A stretch of DNA of 64,000 bases. It comes from Variovorax sp. J2L1-78. GTDB lineage: Bacteria; Pseudomonadota; Gammaproteobacteria; Burkholderiales; Burkholderiaceae_C. Made by a program: the position numbers and the translations under genes. Numbering within the stretch: the stretch's first letter is position 1; each line of letters opens with the position of its first letter. The notes beneath the pieces are model-generated. The model was given only the letters and a program-made list of their open reading frames with translations, had not been told where the DNA came from and ran no database searches. The stretch is taken from assembly GCF_030317205.1 (NCBI RefSeq), contig NZ_JASZYB010000004.1, positions 62,001-126,000 of the forward strand, read 5' to 3'. Positions 15,618 through 23,918 of the stretch are shown here, one piece after another.

Positions 15618-16516
15618 CGCCTGCCCAGCGCTTTCTTCACGAGTTCCACCACCCCCAGCACGACCGCGCCGGCGACGATGCCGACGCCCGCGTTGACGAG
15701 CATCGACCCCACGGTGCCGAGCGCGCCTGCGCCGGCGGCCCAGGCCTCGACCGCATGGCCCAAGGCCGGCACACCGTGCACCAGGATGCCGCCGCCGACC
15801 AGGAACATGGCGGCGGTGCCGGCCACCGACAGCGCCTTCATGAGCCAGGGCGCGGTCGCCAGGATGCCGCGGCCCAGGGCCTGCTGCGCAGCGCTGGCGC
15901 GGCGGGTCAGCCAGAGGCCGGCGTCGTCCAGCTTCACGATGCCCGCCACCAGCCCGTAGACGCCGACGGTCATGATGATCGCGATGCCCGACAGCACGGC
16001 GACCTGCGTGCCGAAGGGCTGGCCGCCGACCGTGCCGAGGGTGATGACGATGATCTCGGCCGACAGGATGAAGTCGGTGCGCACCGCGCCCTTGACCTTG
16101 GCCTTCTCGGCCGCGACGACATCGACCGCCGGGTCGGCCACGGCCTGCAGGTGCTGCGCCACCTCGGCGTCATGCTCGGCCTTGTGCAGGAACTTGTGGG
16201 CCAGCTTCTCGACGCCTTCGAAGCACAGGAAGGCACCGCCGATCATCAGCAGCGGCGTGATCGCCCACGGCAGGAAACTGCCGATGAGCAAGGCGGCCGG
16301 CACCAGGATCAGCTTGTTGACGAAGGAGCCCTTGCACACCGCCCAGACCACCGGCAGCTCGCGGTCGGCCTTGACGCCGGCCACCTGCTGGGCGTTGAGC
16401 GCCAGGTCGTCGCCCAGGACGCCCGCGGTCTTCTTGGCGGCCACCTTGGTGAGGATGGACACGTCGTCCAGGACGGTCGCGATGTCGTCGAGCAGGAGAA
16501 AAAGGCTGGCGGCCAT
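15614..16516 (-). CDS. DUF808 family inner membrane protein (YedI-like)
   Basis: A 300-aa polytopic membrane protein that starts with the family signature 'LFLLLDDIATVLDDVSILTKVAAKKTAGVLGDDLALNAQQV', matching E. coli YedI (DUF808). Several hydrophobic segments follow ('LIGSFLPWAITPLLMIGGAFLCF', 'FILSAEIIVITLGTV', 'GIAIIMTVGVYGLVAGIV', 'VAGTAAMFLVGGGILVHGVPAL'). A charged loop 'EKLAHKFLHKAEHDAEV' sits between them. The physiological role of the family is not established. Confidence 0.88.
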   Translation of the reverse strand: MAASLFLLLDDIATVLDDVSILTKVAAKKTAGVLGDDLALNAQQVAGVKADRELPVVWAVCKGSFVNKLILVPAALLIGSFLPWAITPLLMIGGAFLCFEGVEKLAHKFLHKAEHDAEVAQHLQAVADPAVDVVAAEKAKVKGAVRTDFILSAEIIVITLGTVGGQPFGTQVAVLSGIAIIMTVGVYGLVAGIVKLDDAGLWLTRRASAAQQALGRGILATAPWLMKALSVAGTAAMFLVGGGILVHGVPALGHAVEAWAAGAGALGTVGSMLVNAGVGIVAGAVVLGVVELVKKALGRR

Positions 16517-16634
16517 GGGGCGGGACGTCGAAGTGATGAAGCCGCGCAGCTTAGCCGCTGGTCAGCCCCGGGTCAGGGAATCCCGCAACCGTCCTACGCC
16601 GCCACGAGCGATACAGGCGGCGCAGACAAAACGC

Positions 16635-17153
16635 TCAGCTCACGCTGCGCTTGAGGCGGATCTCTTCGATCTTCACCGTCCCGACGGCGGTGGTCTTGGC
16701 GGTCTTCATCTCGCGCTTGAAGCCGGCCAGTTCGTGAAAGCGCATGGCGCGCTCGTTGCGCAGCGGCACCCAGATGGTGACGGTGGTGCAGCCCTCTTCC
16801 TCGAGGCCGTCGCGCGCGGCATCCCAGAGGGCCACGCCGGCGCCCTTGTCCCAGTGCTCGGGCTTGAGGTAGATGGCCCAGATCTCGCCCGTGGTCGAGG
16901 GCGTCTTGGGGTCGCGCGAGCGGTCGTAGCCGACGAAGCCGACGACTTCGCCGTCCAGCACCGCCACCTGCACCTGCGGCTCGCTGAATTCGATGGCCTC
17001 GCGCCACTTGGCTTCACGGGTGGCCGGCGCCAGGGCCAGGAGCTGGTCTTCGGGCAGGATGTCCGCATAGGCCGCGCGGGCGGCGGCGGCGTGGATTTCG
17101 GCGATGGCTTTGGCGTCGCGCATCGTGGCGGGACGGACTTCGTAGTGGGACAT
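16635..17153 (-). CDS. GNAT family N-acetyltransferase
   Basis: A 172-aa single-domain acetyltransferase. The acetyl-CoA binding motif A reads 'IYLKPEHWDKGAGVAL' and the strand before it 'GEIWAIYL'. A C-terminal 'LAGFKREMK' segment is typical of motif B. The substrate cannot be predicted. The ATG at 17153 ('MSHYEVRPATMRDA') gives the expected N-terminus; the longer frame would run through the divergent promoter region. It diverges from the small basic-protein operon, with 88 bp between starts. Confidence 0.85.
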   Translation of the reverse strand: MSHYEVRPATMRDAKAIAEIHAAAARAAYADILPEDQLLALAPATREAKWREAIEFSEPQVQVAVLDGEVVGFVGYDRSRDPKTPSTTGEIWAIYLKPEHWDKGAGVALWDAARDGLEEEGCTTVTIWVPLRNERAMRFHELAGFKREMKTAKTTAVGTVKIEEIRLKRSVS

Positions 17154-17241
17154 GAATGCTGAGTTCTTCGATGGAACCGCGTATTGTCGCCGCCCGCTAA
17201 ACTCGCCGCCACCTTCATCATTCATCCCCGGAGAGTCCACC

Positions 17242-17391
17242 ATGGCCAAAGGTCAGCAACGCGCCAACAAAGAGGCGAAGAAGCCCAAGAAGGACACCTC
17301 GCCACCGAAGGTTCCGTCGTCGTCCTCCGACGAGCCGATCCGCACCATGACCACCGCCGTGATCCCGCGCGGCAAGCTCAAGAACAAGTGA
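17242..17391 (+). CDS. Small basic conserved protein (49 aa)
   Basis: A 49-aa protein, rich in lysine at both ends ('MAKGQQRANKEAKKPKK' and 'RGKLKNK'), with a serine/proline-rich middle. It has no hydrophobic segment. The ribosome binding site CGGAGAG precedes the ATG. Its stop overlaps the GTG start of the VF530 gene in a GTGA unit, so translation of the two is coupled. A nucleic-acid or ribosome association is conceivable from the charge, but this is inference only. Confidence 0.75.
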   Translation: MAKGQQRANKEAKKPKKDTSPPKVPSSSSDEPIRTMTTAVIPRGKLKNK

Positions 17392-17666
17392 CCGAGGACG
17401 CCGCCCCGCCGACGCCAGCCCCCCAGCCGCGCAATCCGCTGCACGGCCTGACGCTGGAGGCCATCGTGCGGGCGCTGGAGGCGGAATACGGCTGGCCCGG
17501 CCTGAACGAGCGCATTCCGCTGCGCTGCTTCGGGCAGGACCCGAGCGTGGGCTCGAGCCTCAAGTTCCTGCGCAAGACGCCCTGGGCGCGCGAGAAGGTC
17601 GAGAGCCTCTACCTCTTCATGCTGCGTGACCAGCGCCGCCAATCGCAGGGCGCGGCACCGCGCTGA
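17388..17666 (+). CDS. VF530 family (DUF2132) DNA-binding protein
   Basis: A 92-aa protein matching the VF530 family, named after a Vibrio fischeri protein of solved structure. The signature runs 'NPLHGLTLEAIVRALEAEYGW' then 'IPLRCFGQDPSVGSSLKFLRKTPWAREKVE'. It begins with GTG at 17388, overlapping the previous stop by 4 bp, and carries a ~15-residue proline/alanine-rich N-terminal tail. The family is annotated as DNA-binding; its biological role is unclear. The 2Fe-2S ferredoxin gene starts 5 bp after its stop, so all three genes probably form one operon. Confidence 0.88.
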   Translation: MTEDAAPPTPAPQPRNPLHGLTLEAIVRALEAEYGWPGLNERIPLRCFGQDPSVGSSLKFLRKTPWAREKVESLYLFMLRDQRRQSQGAAPR

Positions 17667-17671
17667 GCCGG

Positions 17672-17959
17672 ATGCGGGTGCGCATCGCCCCCCTCGGTGT
17701 CGAGTTCGACACCGCCCCCGGCCAGACCCTGCTGCGCGCCGCCGACGCCGCCGGCATCGAACTGCCGAGTTCCTGCCGCAACGGCACCTGCCGCACCTGC
17801 ATCTGCCGGCTGCGCGCGGGCCAGGTGCGCCACACCATCGACTGGCCCGGCCTCAGTGCCGAGGAAAAGATCGAAGGCTGGATCCTGCCCTGCGTGGCGG
17901 AGCCGCTCTCGGATGTCGTGCTCGACGTGCCAGAAGCTTTCTCGCTATTCGAGGACTAA
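17672..17959 (+). CDS. 2Fe-2S plant-type ferredoxin
   Basis: A 95-aa stand-alone [2Fe-2S] ferredoxin. The four cluster cysteines are in 'SSCRNGTCRTCICRL' (C-x4-C-x2-C pattern, residues ~34-42) and 'LPCVA' (~74). The beta-grasp N-terminal strand 'VEFDTAPGQTLLRAA' and the C-terminal 'SDVVLDVP' complete the fold. It probably serves as an electron carrier for an oxygenase or reductase encoded elsewhere. It follows the VF530 gene by 5 bp. Its stop overlaps that of the convergent MFS gene. Confidence 0.9.
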   Translation: MRVRIAPLGVEFDTAPGQTLLRAADAAGIELPSSCRNGTCRTCICRLRAGQVRHTIDWPGLSAEEKIEGWILPCVAEPLSDVVLDVPEAFSLFED

Positions 17960-19197
17960 CCGACGATCCGGTCCCTCCGCGCCAGCGACGGGAAGAGCTT
18001 GAACCACGCGAGCGCGACGGCCATGGTGCCGACGCCGCCCAGCACGACCGAACCCACGGGGCCGAGCAGCGCCGCGGTGGCGCCCGATTCGAACTCGCCG
18101 AGCTGGTTGCTCGCCCCGATGAAGATCGAGCTGACCGCGCTCACGCGGCCGCGCATGTCGTCGGGCGTCTCGAGCTGCACCAGCGTCTGGCGGATCACCA
18201 CGTTCACCATGTCCGCGCCCCCCGAGATGGCCAGCGCGATGAGCGACACCGTGAAGCTGCGCGAGATGCCGAACACCACCATGCACAGCCCGAAGGCGGC
18301 CACCGCGATGAGCAGCGTGCGGCCCACATGCCGCTCGATCGGCTGGCGCGTGAGCCAGATCGACGTGAGCAGCGCCCCCACGGCCGGCGCGCTGCGCAGC
18401 AGGCCCATGCCCCAAGCGCCGGTGTGCAGGATGTCCTTGGCATAGATCGGCAGCAGCGCCACGGCACCGCCGAGCAGCACCGCGAACAGGTCGAGCGAGA
18501 TGGCGCCGAGCACCGGCTTGCGGCGCCAGATGAAATTCACGCCCGCGAACACCGTGGCCAGCGTGACCGGCTCGCGCACCCGCGCCGGCTGCAGGTAGCG
18601 CAACCGAGCGACCAGCACGCCGCCCACCACGAACAACGCCACGCTCGCACCGTAGACCACGCCGGTGCCGGCAGCGAACAGCAGGCCGCCCAGCGCCGGG
18701 CCGCCGATGATGGCGCCCTGCATGCCGGCCGAGCTGAAGGCCATCGCACGCGGCAGCATCAGCGGCGGCACCAGCATCGGCGTGAGCGACTGCTGCGCCG
18801 GCATCTGAAAGGCCCGCACGGCGCCCAGCACCACCGACAGGCCCAGCAACAGCGCACGCGAGTCGTGGTGCAGTTCGTGCGCCATCAGCAGCGCCAGCCC
18901 GACCGCCCCCTGCACCGCGAAGCAGGCGGCCACGATGCGGCCACGGTGATGCCGGTCGACCACATGGCCGGCATAGAGCGCCAGCACCAGCGCCGGCACG
19001 AACTGGTAGAGCCCGACCAGGCCCAGGTCCCAGGCGCTGCCGGTCAGGTCGTACATGTGCCAGCCGATGGCCACCAGCAGCATCTGACTGGCGGCCGTGC
19101 CGAAGAGCCGTGCCACCCACAGCCGCATGAAGGGACGCTCGCGCGTCAGGTCGGAAAAATTCGGGGCGGTGGGCGAGGCTTCGGGAACGGCGGACAT
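17956..19197 (-). CDS. MFS transporter, MFS_3-type exporter
   Basis: A 413-aa carrier with about 12 membrane helices. Features are 'FMRLWVARLFGTAASQMLLVAIGWHMYDLTGSAW' at the N-terminus, the loop 2-3 motif 'GHVVDRHHRGRI' and 'TPDDMRGRVSAVSSIFIGASNQLGEFESG' in the second half, as in EntS-like exporters. The substrate may be a siderophore, drug or other small molecule; the sequence does not decide. The start ATG at 19197 removes a long spurious upstream extension. It diverges from rluA, with only ~20 bp between the starts. Confidence 0.88.
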   Translation of the reverse strand: MSAVPEASPTAPNFSDLTRERPFMRLWVARLFGTAASQMLLVAIGWHMYDLTGSAWDLGLVGLYQFVPALVLALYAGHVVDRHHRGRIVAACFAVQGAVGLALLMAHELHHDSRALLLGLSVVLGAVRAFQMPAQQSLTPMLVPPLMLPRAMAFSSAGMQGAIIGGPALGGLLFAAGTGVVYGASVALFVVGGVLVARLRYLQPARVREPVTLATVFAGVNFIWRRKPVLGAISLDLFAVLLGGAVALLPIYAKDILHTGAWGMGLLRSAPAVGALLTSIWLTRQPIERHVGRTLLIAVAAFGLCMVVFGISRSFTVSLIALAISGGADMVNVVIRQTLVQLETPDDMRGRVSAVSSIFIGASNQLGEFESGATAALLGPVGSVVLGGVGTMAVALAWFKLFPSLARRDRIVG

Positions 19198-19218
19198 CCG
19201 GTCGAGAATAGCCGAGCC

Positions 19219-19905
19219 ATGAACACGCTGCTCGCGCCCGCCCTGACCGTCGTCCACGAAGACGCCCACCTGCTGGTGCTCGACAAACCCGCCGGCCTGC
19301 TGTGCGTGCCGGGCCGCGGCGAGGACAAGCAGGACTGCCTGAGCGCACGCGCCACGGCGCGCTGGCCCGACGCGCGGGTGGTGCACCGGCTCGACATGGC
19401 CACCAGCGGCCTGGTGCTGATGGCGCGCAGCCTCGAGGTGCAGCGGGCACTGGGCGACGCCTTTGCCGCGCAGCAGGTGTGGAAGCGTTACGAGGCGGTG
19501 GTCGACGGCGTGCTGGACGAGAGCCCGCACTGGTCGGTGATCGACGCCCCGCTGATGGCCGACTGGCCGCGCCGGCCGCTACAGAAGGTCGACCCGGCCG
19601 GCAAGCCGAGCGTGACGCGATGGCGGGTGCTGGAACCGCTGCCGCTGCGGGGTGCGAGCCGGCTGCTGCTGGAGCCGCGCACCGGGCGCTCGCACCAGCT
19701 GCGCGTGCACCTGGCATCGATCGGCCACACGATCCTGGGCGATGCGTTGTACGGCGACGAAGACAACCAGCGCCGGGCGCCGCGGCTGATGCTGCACGCC
19801 AGCGTGCTGCAGTTGCGCCACCCGGTCACCGGCGAGGCGGTGCGCTTCGAGAGTCCGTCGGGCTTCGACGCGCTGGGCTTCGGGGACGACGCCCGCGCCG
19901 CCTGA
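19219..19905 (+). CDS. rluA: RNA pseudouridine synthase RluA
   Basis: A 228-aa pseudouridine synthase. The catalytic aspartate is in 'VVHRLDMATSGLVL' (about residue 60), identical in core to E. coli RluA. 'DAPLMADWPRRPLQKVD', 'RTGRSHQLRVHLASIGHTILGDALY' and 'RLMLHASVLQLRHPVTG' further match RluA over RluC/RluD, and there is no S4 domain. In E. coli, RluA modifies U746 of 23S rRNA and U32 of some tRNAs. The start is the ATG at 19219. It abuts the convergent Usp gene with no gap. Confidence 0.87.
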   Translation: MNTLLAPALTVVHEDAHLLVLDKPAGLLCVPGRGEDKQDCLSARATARWPDARVVHRLDMATSGLVLMARSLEVQRALGDAFAAQQVWKRYEAVVDGVLDESPHWSVIDAPLMADWPRRPLQKVDPAGKPSVTRWRVLEPLPLRGASRLLLEPRTGRSHQLRVHLASIGHTILGDALYGDEDNQRRAPRLMLHASVLQLRHPVTGEAVRFESPSGFDALGFGDDARAA

Positions 19906-20346
19906 TCAGAGTCCCTTGACCACCATCACCGGCATGGTGGCGTCCTGCAGCACGCGCTGCGTCACGCTGCCGAGCAGGAGCTTCTCGATGCCCGCACGGC
20001 CGTGCGAACCCATCACGATCAGGTCGACACCGAGCGCCACCGCGGTGTCGACGATGCCTTCGTGCACCACGTGGCCATCGATCACGCGCTGGTCGCTGTG
20101 CAGGCCTTCGGCCGCGAGGGCAGCCACGCCGCGGGCGAGCGCGGCATTGGCGCTCGATGTGGCCGCGGCCAGGTATTCGTTCTGCCCCAGCGCGTAGTCC
20201 GCGCCGACGCCGATGAAGGGGTAGTTGTCGATCACATGGATCAGCGTGATGCGGCTGCCGAAGGCGAGCGCGAGCCCGCTGGCCTTGCTGACCGCATACA
20301 TCGACGTTTCGGAACCATCGATCGGAACCAGGATGTGATTGAACAT
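19906..20346 (-). CDS. Universal stress protein, UspA family
   Basis: A 146-aa UspA-fold protein. 'ILVPIDGSETS' opens the domain, and the ATP-binding motif G-2x-G-9x-S/T is present as 'GSHGRAGIEKLLLGSVTQRV' near the C-terminus. It is therefore of the nucleotide-binding type. Such proteins help cells survive stress or low oxygen; the trigger here is unknown. No FNR-like box was seen upstream, unlike the second Usp at 54474-54926. Confidence 0.92.
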   Translation of the reverse strand: MFNHILVPIDGSETSMYAVSKASGLALAFGSRITLIHVIDNYPFIGVGADYALGQNEYLAAATSSANAALARGVAALAAEGLHSDQRVIDGHVVHEGIVDTAVALGVDLIVMGSHGRAGIEKLLLGSVTQRVLQDATMPVMVVKGL

Positions 20347-20454
20347 GGATGCCCTCTCTGCGTTCGCGGGGCTCGCGGTGGAGCCGGAGCCGCAATTTAA
20401 CCCGGCCGCCTGTTACCGGTTGTAGGACGCGCGCGAGCGCGCCCCCTTCCCCGT

Positions 20455-21198
20455 TCAGTCGCCCTGGAAACCGCCGGCGCGGCAGGTGACGACCAGCGTG
20501 TCACGGTGGCCGCTCTGCCCCTCGACCAGCGGCTGGATCGGCGTCGACTCGTGGATCACGCGGGCGTCGTCGACCAGCATCAGCGTCCAGGGTTCGGTCA
20601 GCGTGAAGCGCTCGCCGCGGCGGCCGTCGGCCTCGAACACGCGCGTCTCGCCACCCTTGATGCCCTGGCGGCCGACCAGCATCACCGCCACCAGGTCGAC
20701 GCCGTCGCGGTGCGCGCCTTCCGGCGTGGGCCGGCCGATGCCGTGCGTGGTGTCGATGCGGAACTGGTGCGCCTCGACGAACCAGCGCTGCGTGCCGCGC
20801 AGGCCCGTGGCCGCATCGGCGATGCGCACCAGCAGGCGCTGCCAGGCCGCGTTGGCCAGCGTCCCCTCGTTCATCGGCGCGAACCAGCGCTGCATGCCGC
20901 CGTGCAGGGCGTTGTATTCGACCGGCTGCCAGTGCGCGCGGTGCGGCACGGGGGCCAGCGCGGCGCCGTCGACCGTGAAGCACGAATGCCGGCGCAGGCG
21001 GTAGCGGCCGCCATCCTTCAGGTATTCGTCGGGCGGCAACGTGTCCCAATCGGCGCGCAGGGCCTCCAGCGCCTCGAGCGGCACACCGAGCCATTCGGCC
21101 ACGCCTTCGGGGCTGAGCACGGCGTAGCCCTGCAGGCGCAGGGCGTCGACGAGTCGCGAAGGTGGATCGAACGACGGCGCGAAAACCGCCGCGCTCAC
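20455..21198 (-). CDS. 2OG-Fe(II) dioxygenase family protein (amino-acid hydroxylase-like)
   Basis: A 247-aa protein of the 2OG-Fe_Oxy_2 family (PF10014-like), a group that includes the L-isoleucine 4-hydroxylase of Bacillus thuringiensis. Iron ligands are H and D of 'GAHRDGVD' and the distal H of 'RVIHESTPI'; the 2-oxoglutarate arginine is probably in 'GHRDTLVVTCR'. It begins at a GTG at 21198 that overlaps the DUF427 stop in a GTGA unit. It is the last gene of a run that begins with egtB and egtD, and a free amino acid or betaine substrate is possible. The reaction is unproven. Confidence 0.82.
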   Translation of the reverse strand: MSAAVFAPSFDPPSRLVDALRLQGYAVLSPEGVAEWLGVPLEALEALRADWDTLPPDEYLKDGGRYRLRRHSCFTVDGAALAPVPHRAHWQPVEYNALHGGMQRWFAPMNEGTLANAAWQRLLVRIADAATGLRGTQRWFVEAHQFRIDTTHGIGRPTPEGAHRDGVDLVAVMLVGRQGIKGGETRVFEADGRRGERFTLTEPWTLMLVDDARVIHESTPIQPLVEGQSGHRDTLVVTCRAGGFQGD

Positions 21199-21476
21199 GC
21201 CTCGACCTTCACGCCCTTCCAGAAGGCCACGCGGTCTTTCACCTCTTCGGCTTCGGGCTTGGGGTCGGCGTAGTACCAGGCGGCATCGGCGTTGAGTTCG
21301 CCGTTGACCAGCAGCGAGTAGTAGCTGGCCGAGCCCTTCCAGGGGCAGGTCGTCTTGTGGTTGCTGAAGGTGACGTGCTCGCGCTTGAGCGAGTCCATCG
21401 GGAAGTAGTGGTTGCCTTCGACGACCACGGTGTCGTCGCTCTCGGCGATGGTGACGCCGTTCCAGGTTGCTTTCAT
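21195..21476 (-). CDS. DUF427 domain-containing protein
   Basis: A 93-aa protein covering one DUF427 domain. Family features are 'ATWNGVTIAESDDTVVVEGNHYFP', 'CPWKGSASYYSL' and 'AAWYYADPKPEA'. The fold is a small beta-barrel; a C-P-W-K-G segment is invariant in the family. The biochemical role is not established. It lies 86 bp after egtD and overlaps the dioxygenase start by 4 bp, so it is probably part of the same transcript. Confidence 0.88.
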   Translation of the reverse strand: MKATWNGVTIAESDDTVVVEGNHYFPMDSLKREHVTFSNHKTTCPWKGSASYYSLLVNGELNADAAWYYADPKPEAEEVKDRVAFWKGVKVEA

Positions 21477-21562
21477 GGGAGATCTCCGGATGCCCAGGCC
21501 GGCGCAGCGCGCGCCAGCGTTTCACAAGGGTGCGTGCCGGCGCATCGGGCGGCGGCAGGCCC

Positions 21563-22555
21563 CTATTGTGCCGCCGGCGCCTGCAGCCAGTGCACGCTGA
21601 ACAGGCGGTCGGGGTCGGTCCACACGGCCGTCGGCGTGAAACCGGCCTTTTCGGCCAGCGCGCGCAGGCCGTCGACCGTGAATTTGTGCGAGTACTCGGT
21701 GTGGATCGTCTCGCCCTCGGCGAAGCCGAAGCGCCGGCCGTCGAGCGTCACGCTCTGCGCGCGTCGGCTCACCAGGTGCATCTCGATGCGCTGCATCGGC
21801 GCGTTGTAGAAGGCGGCGTGCGAGAAGCCGTCGAGCTCGAAATCGGTCTGCAGCTCGGCATTGGCGCGGCGCAGCAGGTTGAGGTTGAAGGCGGCCGTCA
21901 CACCCTGCGCGTCGTTGTAGGCGGCATGCAGCACCGCGGGGTCCTTCACCAGGTCGACGCCGAGCAGCAGTCCGCCGCCGCGCAGCAGCCGGGCCGACAG
22001 CTGCAGGAAGGCCAGCGCCTCGTCGGGCGTGAAGTTGCCCAGCGTCGAACCGGGGAAGAAGCCGACGCGGCGGCCCGCGCCCTCGCCCGGTGCCGGCAGC
22101 ACCAGCGGCATCGTGTAGTCGGCCGCGACCGGCTGCACCGCAAGCTGCGGATAGTCCGCGCGCAGCCGCTCGGCCGCGGCGCCCAGGTGCTCGCCGGAGA
22201 TATCGATGGGCACGTAGCGCCGCGGCGTCTCGAGCGCGTCGAGCAGCAGCCGCACCTTGGTGAGCGAGCCGGCGCCGAACTCGATGATCTCGGCGTTCGG
22301 CCCGATCTGCGCGGCGATGTCGCCGGCGCGCTCGGTGAGGATGCGCAGCTCGGTGCGCGTCGGGTAGTACTCGGGCAGGTCGCAGATGCGGTCGAACAGC
22401 GCCGAACCCTCCACGTCGTAGAAGAACTTGGGCGAGATGCTTTTCGCGCGGCGCGACAGGCCGGCATGCAGTTCGCGGCCGAACTCGCTGAGCGCGGGCG
22501 TGGTGCGCGTGTCGTCGCGTTGAAGATCGAGCGGGAGTGAGGCGGGATTGCGCAT
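21563..22555 (-). CDS. egtD: L-histidine N-alpha-methyltransferase (ergothioneine biosynthesis)
   Basis: EgtD trimethylates histidine to hercynine using S-adenosylmethionine, the first step of ergothioneine synthesis. The 330-aa protein has 'SPKFFYDVEGSALFDRICDLPEYYPTRTE' near the N-terminus, the SAM-binding motif 'IIEFGAGSLTKVRLLLDAL' and 'GFFPGSTLGNFTPDEA'. It ends in the typical 'HTEYSHKFTVDGL' segment. The start ATG overlaps the egtB stop by one base (TGATG), so the two are translationally coupled. A longer upstream frame is ignored. Confidence 0.95.
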   Translation of the reverse strand: MRNPASLPLDLQRDDTRTTPALSEFGRELHAGLSRRAKSISPKFFYDVEGSALFDRICDLPEYYPTRTELRILTERAGDIAAQIGPNAEIIEFGAGSLTKVRLLLDALETPRRYVPIDISGEHLGAAAERLRADYPQLAVQPVAADYTMPLVLPAPGEGAGRRVGFFPGSTLGNFTPDEALAFLQLSARLLRGGGLLLGVDLVKDPAVLHAAYNDAQGVTAAFNLNLLRRANAELQTDFELDGFSHAAFYNAPMQRIEMHLVSRRAQSVTLDGRRFGFAEGETIHTEYSHKFTVDGLRALAEKAGFTPTAVWTDPDRLFSVHWLQAPAAQ

Positions 22556-23805
22556 CAGAGGTCCTTCGCGAGCCGCAGCCCCGAAAACTGCCAGCGCGCG
22601 GCCGGCGGGAAGAAATTGCGGTAGCTCGGCCGCGTGTGGCCCGCGGGCGTGGCGACGCTGCCGCCACGCAGCACCAGCTGGCCGACCATGAACTTGCCGT
22701 TGTATTCCGCGGCCACGCCAGGCAGCGGGCGGAAGCCGGGGTACGGATCGTAGGACGAGCGCGTCCATTGCCAGACGTGGCCGGTCATCTCGGTCATGCC
22801 GTCGTCAGCGCACGCGGCCTCCCACTCGAACTCGGTCGGCAGGCGGGCGCCGGCCCACTCGGCGTACGCCGCCGCTTCGTAGAAGCTCAGCTGCGACACC
22901 GGCGCCTCGGGCGCCATCGGCCGCACGCCGTGCAGGCCGAAGACCTGCCAGCCCGTCGCGCCGCCGCCTTGGAACGCAAGCCGCGGATCGTCCGGCGCGA
23001 GCCAGTAGGCCGGCGCCCGCCAGCCCTGGGACTGCACCGCGGCCCAGCCGTCGGACAGCCACAGCTCGGGCCGCTGGTAGCCACCATCGGCGATGAACTG
23101 CGCATAGTCGCCGCAGCTCACCAAGCGATCGGCGATGGCGTAGGGACGCAGCAACGCACGATGGCGCGGCGTCTCGTTGTCGAAGGCGAAACCGGCGCCA
23201 CCGTGCCCGACTTCCACATGCCCGCCCGGCTGCGCGCGCCACTGCATGGCCGGTGGCACCGTGGCCAGCCGCAGCGCAGGCGCCGCAGCGGGACGGTAGG
23301 CCGGCAGCAACGGGTTGCAGGAGAAGGCGTGGAGGATGTCGGTGAGCAGCAATTCCTGGTGCTGCTGCTCATGGTGCAGGCCGAGGGTGAGGATGGGCTC
23401 CACCGTCGCCCAGGCCGCGTCGTCGACCGTGTCGAGCAGGCGCTCCACGCCGGCCTCGACATGCGCACGGTAGGCGTGTACTTCGTCGATCGACGGCCGC
23501 GTGAGCAGGCCGCGCTGCGGGCGCGGATGGCGCGGGCCCAGCGCCTCGTAATAGGAATTGAACAGGTACTGGAAGCGCGGGTCGAAGGCGCGATAGCCAT
23601 CGGCATGCGGCTGCAGCAGCACCGTCTCGAAGAACCAGGTGGTGTGGGCCAGATGCCATTTGGTCGGGCTGGCGTCCGGCATCGACTGGATGCACTGATC
23701 TTCTGGCGACAGCGGCGCGGCCAGTTCGCGGCTGGCGCTGCGCACGGTCCGGAAGGCGTCGCGCAAGGCGTGGGGAGCCTGCGGGCTCGGCCGGGAAAGC
23801 GTCAT
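22555..23805 (-). CDS. egtB: Ergothioneine biosynthesis protein EgtB (hercynine sulfoxide synthase)
   Basis: EgtB is an iron enzyme that uses O2 to attach a sulfur donor to hercynine. The 416-aa protein has a DinB-like N-terminal domain, with 'KWHLAHTTWFFE' and the iron-binding 'LGLHHEQQHQELLLTD', followed by a C-type-lectin/FGE-sulfatase domain ('GHVEVGHGGAGFAFDNETPRH', 'LPTEFEWEAAC', 'GHVWQWTRSSYDPYPGF', 'VLRGGSVAT'). The start 'MTLSRPSPQ' is preferred over a 21-codon longer frame. No egtA, egtC or egtE lies nearby, so whether it takes cysteine or gamma-glutamylcysteine is open. Confidence 0.95.
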   Translation of the reverse strand: MTLSRPSPQAPHALRDAFRTVRSASRELAAPLSPEDQCIQSMPDASPTKWHLAHTTWFFETVLLQPHADGYRAFDPRFQYLFNSYYEALGPRHPRPQRGLLTRPSIDEVHAYRAHVEAGVERLLDTVDDAAWATVEPILTLGLHHEQQHQELLLTDILHAFSCNPLLPAYRPAAAPALRLATVPPAMQWRAQPGGHVEVGHGGAGFAFDNETPRHRALLRPYAIADRLVSCGDYAQFIADGGYQRPELWLSDGWAAVQSQGWRAPAYWLAPDDPRLAFQGGGATGWQVFGLHGVRPMAPEAPVSQLSFYEAAAYAEWAGARLPTEFEWEAACADDGMTEMTGHVWQWTRSSYDPYPGFRPLPGVAAEYNGKFMVGQLVLRGGSVATPAGHTRPSYRNFFPPAARWQFSGLRLAKDL

Positions 23806-23918
23806 GGGGTCTCCAGATTTGGCAGCGGTGGTTTTAGTCGATGGGCCCGGGCGGCGTCCGTAGGACAAGCCCGCGCACCGCCCTCGCGGCCGGTCGGGCG
23901 GCTGCCGATAATGCGTGA

